Source: Sinimarinibacterium sp. NLF-5-8 (GTDB lineage Bacteria > Pseudomonadota > Gammaproteobacteria > Nevskiales > Nevskiaceae). Taken from it: a stretch of DNA of 64,000 bases. The position numbers were made by a program, and so were the translations under genes. The stretch spans positions 2,987,501 to 3,051,500 of the forward strand of contig NZ_CP048030.1 in assembly GCF_010092425.1 (NCBI RefSeq). The letters are read 5' to 3'. Shown piece after piece: positions 1 to 6,913 of the stretch (its first letter is position 1; every line of letters begins with the position of its first letter). The notes beneath the pieces are model-generated. The model had not been told where the DNA came from. It made no database searches and worked only from the letters and a program-made list of their open reading frames with translations.

Positions 1-1
1 G

Positions 2-2740
2 CGCGTCACCAACGCCCTCAACCAGACCGAAGCCCGAACCGTCAACAGTCAAGGGCAACTCATCAGCGTGCAGGATGCCGCCTACAACACCCTCACCTAC
101 AAATACGACGCACAAGGCAACCTGCTCGGCACCACCAATCCCAACGGCAACGTCACCGTCCTGCAATACGACCTGCGCGGGCGTAAAACACAGATGACCG
201 ATCCCGACATGGGCGTCTGGAAATACACCTACAACGCGCTGGGTGAGCTGATCCGCCAGACCGATGCCAAAAATCAAGTCACCACACTGCAATACGACCG
301 CCTTGGCCGCATGACCCAGCGTGTAGAACCGGGTCTTACCTCCAGCTGGCACTACGACACCTACAAGGGCGGTGCGCTGGGCGCGCAGACGGCCTGTGGC
401 AAAAGCATCGGCAAACTCTGCCGTGCAGAATCCAGTGACAGCAGCTACAAACGCACCTACCAATACGACGATCTTGGACGCCCCACCCAAACCCAGATCG
501 CCATCGCCCAGGTCAACTACGACACCACCCTGACCTACGATGCCCAAGGCCGCGTCCAAAGCATGGAATACCCCAAACCGGCACTTGCCCTGCTGCCGTT
601 TGCGATCAACTACGTCTATACCGAACTCGGATATCTCAAAGAAATCCGCGACCGTACCGGCAACACCGTGTACTGGCGCGCCGAGCAGATGGACGCCGAA
701 GGGCGGCTCAAACTGCAAAGCTACGGCAACGGCCACAGCAAACAGCACACCTACAGCCCCCTGACCGGCTACCTGACCGACATCGAAACCCAGGGCGGCA
801 GCATCCAGAGCCTGTCCTACGAATACGACGCCATCGGCAACATGACCAGCCGCAGCGACTCACGCAGCCTGCTCACCGAAACCTTTCAATACGACATCCT
901 CAACCGGCTCAAGACCGCCACCGTCAACGCCCCCGGCATCACGCCCATTACCACGTCCTACGACTACGACGCGCTCGGCAACATGACCGGTCGCAGCGAC
1001 CTTGGCAGCTACGTCTACAACACCGGCGCCACCGCAGTCCGTCCGCACGCCGTCAGGCAGATTGAACTGATCATGGGCGGCATAAGGCAATACAGCTACG
1101 ACGCCAACGGCAACCTGACCCAAGACACCGGATCGGCCGACGTTATCGCCTCCCGCAGCATCACCTGGACGGGCTACAACCAACCCGAGCGGATCCAATC
1201 CGGCAATACCAAGCTGGACTTCAACTACGGACCTGAACACCAGCGCATCCAGCAAAAAAACACCAGCGGACTGCTGGGCGCACTCACCACCACCTACGTT
1301 CACCCTGACAACGCAGGCGGCCTGCACTTTGAAAAAGACACCCAAGGACTCAAGACCGAACACCGCTACTACATCGTCGCCGCAGGGCAACTCGTTGCCA
1401 TCGCCAAACGCAAATCCAGCGTTGCAGGTGTACTGCACGGCACGGTCACGCTCACCTACCTGCATCAGGATCACCTTGGCTCCACCACCGTTGTTGGTGA
1501 CAGCGAACAACTGTCTTACGAACCGTTTGGCAAACGCCGCTTCACAAACGGCAAACTTGATCTTTTCAACAGCCTCGCAGCAGACGCCACCAATCGCGGC
1601 TTTACCGGGCACGAACATCTGGACGACGTTGGGCTGATCCACATGAACGGGCGCATCTACGACCCGCGCACCGCCCGCTTCATGAGCCCCGACCCCATCA
1701 TTCAAGCCGCCGCCAACCTGCAGAGCTACAACCGCTACAGCTACGCCCTCAACAACCCGCTGTCTTACATAGACCCCAGCGGCTACAGCCTGTGGGGAAA
1801 AATCGTCAACAGCGTCAGCAACGAACTCCGCCGCTGGGAGAGCGACTTCCGGCATGAAATGCGCAGACCGGGGAGCTTGCTGGCACCTGTACTCAGAGTG
1901 GCGGGAGCGACGGCGTCGGTTTTGGGGTGCGCGGGTGCAGCATCAGCAGCGTGCTACGCAGGCATAGAAGGCGCCATCAGTCGATCCCAAGGCATTACTG
2001 GCAGTAATCTGATTCGCAACACGGCCATTGCGGGTGCAACGGCGTATGGGTTTGGATATGTAGGGGGCAAGTACGCCGCTGGCTCATTTCAGAGCTACGC
2101 CGGACACGCACTGGTCGGCTGCGGCAGCGCAATGGCAGGCGGAGGCAATTGTGGACAGGGAGCCGCAGCGGCGGTTGTCGGACATGCCGCGTCTGCTGCA
2201 AGTGCAAGGGTCCATGAATCGATTCAGCTTGCTTTTGCCGCCACAGCTGGCGGAGCGAGCTCGGTCATTACGGGTGGGAAATTCTCGAATGGGGCGGTAA
2301 CGGGGGCTTTTGGGTATTTGTTTAGTACGGGAGCTCACAAAGCAATTGAAAAACAGTTAGATCAATATGGACGACCATTGACAGACAGCGAGCGAGCAAT
2401 ATATGCCAATCATTTTTCAGAAGATATATTGAATGTAGCCATTATATTTGATGGGAAAGTTCCTTTTTGGTTGCGTAGCAGTATGGATGGCCTCACCCTC
2501 GGCAATAAAATTTACTTTAGAGAAGGTGTTTATTTGCCGGGAACTGCGGGAGGCGTAGAAATATTAGGACACGAACTTCATCACGTTGAGCAATATTTTA
2601 ATGGCATGACGTATGGAAAATATATATGGGCATCTCTCGGCGGCTATTGGAAAAATCCATACGAAATAAGCGCCTATGCAAAGGCGGACAGAATTCGAGC
2701 TAGTTTTTGTTTTGGAAATCCACAAGCTCCAGGATGCTAA
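2..2740 (+). CDS. Rhs/YD-repeat polymorphic toxin, 5' end outside window
   Basis: The reading frame is open to the left edge, so the N-terminus is missing; the first start-like codon (GTG at 68) is internal. The visible protein has many YD repeats (for example YDAQGN, YDLRGR, YDALGN), then an Rhs core ending in YDPRTARFMSPDP and DPSGY near nt 1650-1785. This core forms the shell around a variable C-terminal toxin in polymorphic toxins delivered by type VI or related systems. After the core comes a Gly/Ala-rich linker, and from about nt 2330 an AT-rich tip of roughly 135 residues containing HELHHVEQ and then NPYEISAY. This HExxH-type pattern resembles the DUF4157-like metallopeptidase fold. 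The abrupt drop in GC at the tip is typical of toxin-end replacement. The Rhs identity is firm. The metallopeptidase activity is inferred from the motif only. Confidence 0.9.
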   Translation, partial: RVTNALNQTEARTVNSQGQLISVQDAAYNTLTYKYDAQGNLLGTTNPNGNVTVLQYDLRGRKTQMTDPDMGVWKYTYNALGELIRQTDAKNQVTTLQYDRLGRMTQRVEPGLTSSWHYDTYKGGALGAQTACGKSIGKLCRAESSDSSYKRTYQYDDLGRPTQTQIAIAQVNYDTTLTYDAQGRVQSMEYPKPALALLPFAINYVYTELGYLKEIRDRTGNTVYWRAEQMDAEGRLKLQSYGNGHSKQHTYSPLTGYLTDIETQGGSIQSLSYEYDAIGNMTSRSDSRSLLTETFQYDILNRLKTATVNAPGITPITTSYDYDALGNMTGRSDLGSYVYNTGATAVRPHAVRQIELIMGGIRQYSYDANGNLTQDTGSADVIASRSITWTGYNQPERIQSGNTKLDFNYGPEHQRIQQKNTSGLLGALTTTYVHPDNAGGLHFEKDTQGLKTEHRYYIVAAGQLVAIAKRKSSVAGVLHGTVTLTYLHQDHLGSTTVVGDSEQLSYEPFGKRRFTNGKLDLFNSLAADATNRGFTGHEHLDDVGLIHMNGRIYDPRTARFMSPDPIIQAAANLQSYNRYSYALNNPLSYIDPSGYSLWGKIVNSVSNELRRWESDFRHEMRRPGSLLAPVLRVAGATASVLGCAGAASAACYAGIEGAISRSQGITGSNLIRNTAIAGATAYGFGYVGGKYAAGSFQSYAGHALVGCGSAMAGGGNCGQGAAAAVVGHAASAASARVHESIQLAFAATAGGASSVITGGKFSNGAVTGAFGYLFSTGAHKAIEKQLDQYGRPLTDSERAIYANHFSEDILNVAIIFDGKVPFWLRSSMDGLTLGNKIYFREGVYLPGTAGGVEILGHELHHVEQYFNGMTYGKYIWASLGGYWKNPYEISAYAKADRIRASFCFGNPQAPGC

Positions 2741-2743
2741 CTA

Positions 2744-3178
2744 ATGGAAAAATTTATTTTGAGCATGAGCCTTATATTGTTTACAGCATGCCAAAGCCAA
2801 GTTGTTGAGAAAAATTTCTTCTCTGGGAATATCTCTTCGCGTATAGAGCGCTTAGAGAAATATCCATTAGATAAGCAATGGATCATATTTAAATATGGCA
2901 ATCAGATCATCCATCCACCAGCTACAGACTTAGCGCTTCCCATAGCAAGGAGGGGCAAGCCTGCGATGAACTATATTATTAGTCAACTTAGCGAGTCAGA
3001 TAATGATTTGGATTTTCGAGACTCTTTGGTTGTTTTTAGAGTTATGCGAGCAGGCGGCTATTACGACATTTGCAACAATGATGCCGCAATGAAGAGCATC
3101 AGAGAAAATCAGTGGAAGATTGTAAATGATGACTGGCAAAGTGTTTATGCTGAGATGCTAATAAGACTCTGCCATTGA
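2744..3178 (+). CDS. Small lipoprotein, candidate immunity protein for the Rhs tip
   Basis: A 144-residue protein begins 3 nt after the Rhs stop codon. Its N-terminus (MEKFILSMSLILFTAC) is a lipoprotein signal with a lipobox ending at Cys16, so the mature protein should be membrane-anchored in the periplasm. It shares the low GC content of the Rhs tip, unlike the surrounding GC-rich genes, which suggests the two arrived together. In Rhs loci the gene directly after the toxin tip normally encodes the cognate immunity protein, and a periplasmic lipoprotein would fit a toxin acting there. I recognise no domain, so the immunity role rests on position and composition. Confidence 0.6.
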   Translation: MEKFILSMSLILFTACQSQVVEKNFFSGNISSRIERLEKYPLDKQWIIFKYGNQIIHPPATDLALPIARRGKPAMNYIISQLSESDNDLDFRDSLVVFRVMRAGGYYDICNNDAAMKSIRENQWKIVNDDWQSVYAEMLIRLCH

Positions 3179-3182
3179 AGCA

Positions 3183-3215
3183 AGCGTAGCCTGGATGTAA
3201 TCCGGGCGAACGATC
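3183..3215 (+). repeat. Degenerate intergenic repeat with small hairpin
   Basis: The stretch around AGCCTGGATGTAATCCGGGC resembles the short intergenic element (consensus roughly GTAGCCCGGATG...AATCCGGG) scattered through many proteobacterial genomes. CCTGGAT and ATCCGGG can pair with a G-T wobble. It lies between two AT-rich orphan genes downstream of the Rhs gene, a common place for such elements. No function can be assigned. Confidence 0.4.
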
Positions 3216-3240
3216 GTGGACGAGCAACGGAGCCCAAATA

Positions 3241-3639
3241 ATGCTAGGCAGCTATAAAGGCAGTGAAATATCTCATTTCACAATACAAGGGATTTTTATA
3301 GTAAGCATATCTCCGATACTTTGGAGGGATTCATTGTGGTTTTGCTTATATACAGCTATTTGCTTAGCTATTTTTTTAGCCCGTGAGTCTGGGCGTAAAT
3401 TGATTATGATGCCTGTCCCTGCAATTTGGCTGGTGTGTACGGCATTTTTGACTGCAACACTATCATTAGGTGCCAGCGTTTTTGTTTTGATGCTCTCATT
3501 TGTTGTGATGACAATGATGCTGATATCTGATAGTGGTAGTAAATATTGGGGTTATCAAGCATTCAAGTCTGTCGAAAAGGAACAATCAGGGGCATGCCAC
3601 GATTCCCAGGTAGCCAAGGACGTTGATGGTGATCGTTGA
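3241..3639 (+). CDS. Hypothetical small membrane protein
   Basis: A 132-residue ORF starts at ATG 3241, with GGAG about 7 nt upstream. It contains three to four hydrophobic stretches (roughly residues 14-28, 33-49, 57-75 and 77-96) and a polar tail. Codon use and AT-richness match the Rhs tip and the preceding lipoprotein, so it probably belongs to the same imported segment and could be a second immunity or orphan gene. I recognise no family. The regular hydrophobic pattern and upstream ribosome-binding site support it as real coding sequence. Confidence 0.5.
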   Translation: MLGSYKGSEISHFTIQGIFIVSISPILWRDSLWFCLYTAICLAIFLARESGRKLIMMPVPAIWLVCTAFLTATLSLGASVFVLMLSFVVMTMMLISDSGSKYWGYQAFKSVEKEQSGACHDSQVAKDVDGDR

Positions 3640-3702
3640 CGGGTTGAATTTTATTTTTCACTTGTGTGTTGTGATGGCACACATCTATTCAGGGGGTATC
3701 AA

Positions 3703-4403
3703 ATGAGCTACAAAAAACCGTTGTAATGCTATTGTCGGTGCTGCTTTTGGCCGCGTGTTCAGGGCGAGGGGGCATCTCCAAAGCAGACATGGAGAGCAGC
3801 AAGAGAGTGGTGGTTGTTTCTCTGCTGGGTGATGTTTTTCACGGTATTCAAATCGGCACCACCGTTTTTGGTAATAATTCGTATGATGTTGCCGTGCCGG
3901 AATGGAACATTGATGGCGTGGTTGAAAAAACGATCATTGCGCAGCTGGGCCGAACATCTGCGCGGAGTGTAACCGTCCTTCAACACGACCCCGGTTTGCG
4001 CGCGCGCATGGAAAAAACATGGACTGCTATAGGGGGATATGACTATAAGGATTTACTTGCATTGGCGAGGCAGCAAGGTGCAGACACGCTCATTCTGGTT
4101 CGTCCATCACGCTACGACAATGCGCCAGCGCATAAGCCTGGCTATGGCTTTTTTGAGCGGAATTTCATGGGTCTTTCGCGGCGCTGTTTTTACTCGCTAT
4201 TCATCACATCGGCTTTTTCTACGGCAAGCGGCAAAGAGATGGGTTAGGAATGGGGCTTTCCTTGCGAGTCGGGAGAGGCCGATATCGAGTGGAAAAACGG
4301 ATTCGATCAATACCCGGCTGATCAGTTACAACAGATTCGGCGCAAGACGGAAGAAAGTGTCAGGCAGAACGTTGTGAAAACACTGGAGGTGCTAGGGTAT
4401 TGA
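3703..4403 (+). pseudogene. Lipoprotein gene with two apparent lesions (A-tract frameshift and internal amber stop)
   Basis: The natural start appears to be ATG 3703 behind AGGGGG, but that frame stops after MSYKKPL. Adding one A to the six-A run at 3712-3717 would give MSYKKTVVMLLSVLLLAACSG, a classic lipoprotein signal fused to the downstream frame. As sequenced, translation can only enter at ATG 3726 (MLLSVLLLAACSG), which overlaps the short frame's TAA. That frame meets TAG at 4245-4247, yet continues in frame as EWGFPCESGEADIEW through NVVKTLEVLGY to TGA at 4401-4403. Repairing both sites would give a coherent lipoprotein of about 230 residues. The middle (VVVVSLLGDVFHGIQIGTT and GADTLILVRPSRY) looks like conserved protein, but I do not recognise the family. 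A truncated 173-residue product from 3726 may still be made. Two sequencing errors are the alternative. Confidence 0.65.
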
Positions 4404-4404
4404 T

Positions 4405-4489
4405 TGCGGAGAGGCCAACGATTCGCCGCAAGGCAGAAGAAGGCGGCAGGTGGAACGTCATGAAAACGCTTGACCTGCCGGACTTTTGA
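4405..4489 (+). pseudogene. Vestigial second copy of the preceding gene's 3' end
   Basis: Immediately after the stop at 4403, the bases to 4489 read TIRRKAEEGGRWNVMKTLDL... and stop with TGA at 4487. This mirrors the end of the preceding gene, QIRRKTEESVRQNVVKTLEV..., in both DNA and protein, with the same spacing to the stop codon. No start codon or N-terminal part survives. It is best read as the leftover tail of a tandem paralogue that was otherwise deleted. Confidence 0.6.
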
Positions 4490-4537
4490 TCTGTACACCA
4501 TCCACCCAGTCGAGCCTGCGCCGTTAATCCTTTTTCT

Positions 4538-5809
4538 ATGCCCTGCGAACATTCTGCTTTTGACGATACGGCCTGCGCCCGCCCCCTTGCGGTGGTGACC
4601 CGCCTGCGCGATGTTGGCGGCATTGCTGTTTTGTTGTGTCTGGTGGCCTTTTGCTCGGTGGTGTTGTCCGAGCTGTGCGGACAGAGCCTGTTCAATCGCA
4701 ATCCCTACAACTCTTTTACCCTGCAAACGCTGCGCTGGTTTTCAGGCCATCTGGATCTTGGGCAAAACTATCCGCATCTGGAGCTGGCGATTTATCAAGG
4801 GCGTTATTTCGTCAGTTTTCCAGCCGCGCCGTCGATTGTTCTGGCGCCTGTCATTGCGTTGCTGGGTGAGCGCCTCAATGAGCATTGGGTGGGGTTGTTC
4901 TTTTGCCTGATGGCATCGTTGTATCTGTATCTTCTGGCCAGACAGCAGCAGATTTGCCCCGAGCGCGCGCTGCTGCTGGCCTTGCTGGCCACGGTGGGCA
5001 GCAACGCCTTGCATTTGATGGTGAACCCCGGCTGGGTCTGGTATCTGGCGCAGAATATGGCGTTTGCCTTTACGGTGATGGCGTTTTATTACGCGCAGAA
5101 GAATACCCCGGGGTTCTGGTGTGTTGCGCTGTTATGTCTGGTGATTGCGGCAGGCTGTCGGCCGTTTCAGTTGCTTTATGCGCCTGTGGTTTTGATGTTC
5201 ATCTGGCAGCGCCAGCGGCATCACCTGAGCGGGGCATGGTGGGCGCAGAGTGTCAAAATCATGCTTCCTGCGCTGCTTTTTGGCGGGGCGCTGCTGGTTT
5301 TGAATCAGCTGCGCTTTGGCAATGTTCTGGAGTTTGGGCATAACCACTTGCCGGAGTTTACCGGCAGCCGCCACGGGCAGTTCAATGCTGCGTACCTGGC
5401 GGACAATCTCAAAAGCCTGCTGCGCTTGCCTTATGTCGATGGAACAACGGGGATGTGGCAGTTTCACAAATTCAACGGCACGGCGCTTTATCTGGTCAGC
5501 CCGATTTTTGTGGTTTTTGCGGTGAGCCTGATCGGCGCTGCGATACAAAAAAACATCCGCGTATTGAAGGTGCCGATGCTGATCCTGGGCTTGCTGGTGG
5601 TACACACGCTTTTGCTTTGCCTGCACAAGACGATGGGGGGCTTTCACTTTGGGCACCGCTATCTGAATGATTTGATCCCGGCGTGTTATCTGGGGCTGGT
5701 GGTGTTGCACGGCGGCAAAGCGGCGGCGGGATCGATTCTGGTGGTGCCGGCGCTGGTGGTGGGCTTGTTTGTCAACGCGCTTGGAACATTGATGCAGTAT
5801 CAGTCATGA
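4538..5809 (+). CDS. Polytopic membrane protein, possibly glycosyltransferase-like
   Basis: The protein has 423 residues and about nine to eleven predicted membrane spans, starting near residue 25 (GIAVLLCLVAFCSVVLSEL). After the first span comes a soluble loop (FNRNPYNSFTLQTLRWF and NYPHLELAIYQGRYFVSFP). This arrangement resembles GT-C fold glycosyltransferases (PMT/ArnT type), which transfer sugars from polyprenyl donors on the periplasmic side. I see no diagnostic catalytic DE or ED motif, so the activity is tentative. The ATG at 4538 lacks a strong ribosome-binding site, and a slightly later start is possible. It stands alone between the broken lipoprotein gene and a convergent hemerythrin gene. 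Confidence 0.7.
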   Translation: MPCEHSAFDDTACARPLAVVTRLRDVGGIAVLLCLVAFCSVVLSELCGQSLFNRNPYNSFTLQTLRWFSGHLDLGQNYPHLELAIYQGRYFVSFPAAPSIVLAPVIALLGERLNEHWVGLFFCLMASLYLYLLARQQQICPERALLLALLATVGSNALHLMVNPGWVWYLAQNMAFAFTVMAFYYAQKNTPGFWCVALLCLVIAAGCRPFQLLYAPVVLMFIWQRQRHHLSGAWWAQSVKIMLPALLFGGALLVLNQLRFGNVLEFGHNHLPEFTGSRHGQFNAAYLADNLKSLLRLPYVDGTTGMWQFHKFNGTALYLVSPIFVVFAVSLIGAAIQKNIRVLKVPMLILGLLVVHTLLLCLHKTMGGFHFGHRYLNDLIPACYLGLVVLHGGKAAAGSILVVPALVVGLFVNALGTLMQYQS

Positions 5810-5827
5810 ACGGCAGTCATGAACGGC
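5802..5827. repeat. 13-bp tandem duplication over a stop codon
   Basis: AGTCATGAACGGC occurs twice head to tail (5802-5814 and 5815-5827). The first copy contains the TGA stop of the upstream membrane-protein gene. It looks like a recent slippage duplication that left the protein unchanged. Confidence 0.8.
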
Positions 5828-5859
5828 AGCCGTGAGCGGCGGCGTTTTGGGGTGCTGTT

Positions 5860-6351
5860 TCAGACCCTGTTCCGGGGCGTGTGGTCCGGGGGTGGTGCCA
5901 TTGCGCAGCGCCAGCCTTGCGGCATGTGACGGCGGGCGCGGAGTGCGCCCACAAACGGATGGGCAGGGCTGGCGGCAATCAGGCGATCGGCAAAGGTGTA
6001 GACGATTTCTTCTTCTTTGCCGTTGTGGATTTGCAGGGCATCGAGCAGCGCGCGCGCCTGGGCTTGCAGTGTGGCGGGCGCGGCGTTTTGCGCGCGCGCG
6101 GCATCGAGTGTGGCCAGTTGTGTCCACATCTGGCCATGTTCGCGCTTCATGACAAACACCGGCATGGTCAGGCCGGATTGTTCGAGTGGGCCAAACAGCA
6201 CCGCTTCTTCAACATAAATATGCTGGCGTAGCAGGCGGATGGCAGCATCCAGCGCCTGGGTTTGGCGGGCATCGGCAATAAAGGCTTCAATGCCCGCGTC
6301 AATATCGCGGTGCTCTTGTGTGAGCTTGGTGCTGGCGGATGGGGTGGACAT
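5860..6351 (-). CDS. Hemerythrin HHE domain protein
   Basis: This soluble protein of about 163 residues has the four-helix hemerythrin-like pattern: EHRDID in helix 1, RQHIYVEEAVLF in helix 2, KREHGQMW in helix 3 and IHNGKEEEIVY in helix 4. These supply the His, Glu and Asp ligands of a di-iron site. Such proteins sense or store O2 or NO, or help repair iron-sulfur clusters. I chose ATG at 6351; a TTG one codon upstream is possible. The C-terminus has an extra Arg/Pro-rich tail. It is 9 nt from a small lipoprotein gene on the same strand, with which it may be co-transcribed. Confidence 0.85.
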   Translation of the reverse strand: MSTPSASTKLTQEHRDIDAGIEAFIADARQTQALDAAIRLLRQHIYVEEAVLFGPLEQSGLTMPVFVMKREHGQMWTQLATLDAARAQNAAPATLQAQARALLDALQIHNGKEEEIVYTFADRLIAASPAHPFVGALRARRHMPQGWRCAMAPPPDHTPRNRV

Positions 6352-6360
6352 CAAAGTTCC

Positions 6361-6663
6361 TTACATAAAACGTCCACCGATGATGCGCCCATCTTCATCG
6401 AGTTGTGCAAAGTAGCGGCTGTTATTGAAGCGCAGCTCTTTGGTGGCGATCTGGCCGGGGAGCACCAGCAGGACATCGGGATACACGCGCGCGAATTCTT
6501 CCGCGCTGGGCTGGCTGGCAATGAATTGATCAAAGGCGGCGGTGTCGGTGACAAAACCGGCAACCGGTTGTGGCGGGTTGGCGTTCACGGCAGAAAGCCC
6601 TTGGCAGGCCGATAGCGCCAGGGCAGTGCACAGGGCGGCGGCGGGGATGGATAAAAAGCGCAT
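6361..6663 (-). CDS. Small hypothetical lipoprotein
   Basis: A 100-residue protein has a clear lipoprotein signal (MRFLSIPAAALCTALALSAC, lipobox LSAC). The mature part is short, with a sequence like FARVYPDVLLVLPGQIATKELRFNNSRYF in outline. I do not recognise the family. The gene is followed closely by the hemerythrin gene on the same strand. It probably encodes a small periplasm-facing membrane-anchored protein. Confidence 0.7.
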   Translation of the reverse strand: MRFLSIPAAALCTALALSACQGLSAVNANPPQPVAGFVTDTAAFDQFIASQPSAEEFARVYPDVLLVLPGQIATKELRFNNSRYFAQLDEDGRIIGGRFM

Positions 6664-6720
6664 GGCAGTGTGTCAGTCAAAAGGGACTTGCATGATAGCC
6701 GTTGGGTGGGGACGTGATCC

Positions 6721-6909
6721 CTACGTCGCCCCCTCTTTTTGTGCGGCCTGCGCGGCTGCGCGCTCGGCGCGGATTTTGGCAACGTCAAAGCGCCACTGGC
6801 GCATTTGTTCGGCGTAGTCGTCCATGACGCAGGTGTCGCAGCCGCTGTCGCAGCAAAACGGCATTTCTGGCTTGGGCAGCAGTTCTTCGTCGGTGGGTTC
6901 TGTGTCCAT
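6721..6909 (-). CDS. Oxidoreductase-like (PF09791-type) small Cys-rich protein
   Basis: A 62-residue protein carries the compact pattern PFCCDSGCDTCVMDDY followed by a helical tail (RQWRFDVAKIRAERAAA). Four to five cysteines in that arrangement match the oxidoreductase-like N-terminal domain found in small bacterial proteins and in OXLD1. The biochemical role of this family is not known. It starts a few nucleotides downstream of the uvrA stop on the same strand and may be co-transcribed with it. Confidence 0.75.
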   Translation of the reverse strand: MDTEPTDEELLPKPEMPFCCDSGCDTCVMDDYAEQMRQWRFDVAKIRAERAAAQAAQKEGAT

Positions 6910-6913
6910 GGCG

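Noticed and set aside
860-1855. 331-codon minus-strand ORF within the Rhs gene
   Set aside because: Val/Gly-rich shadow of the YD-repeat coding strand.
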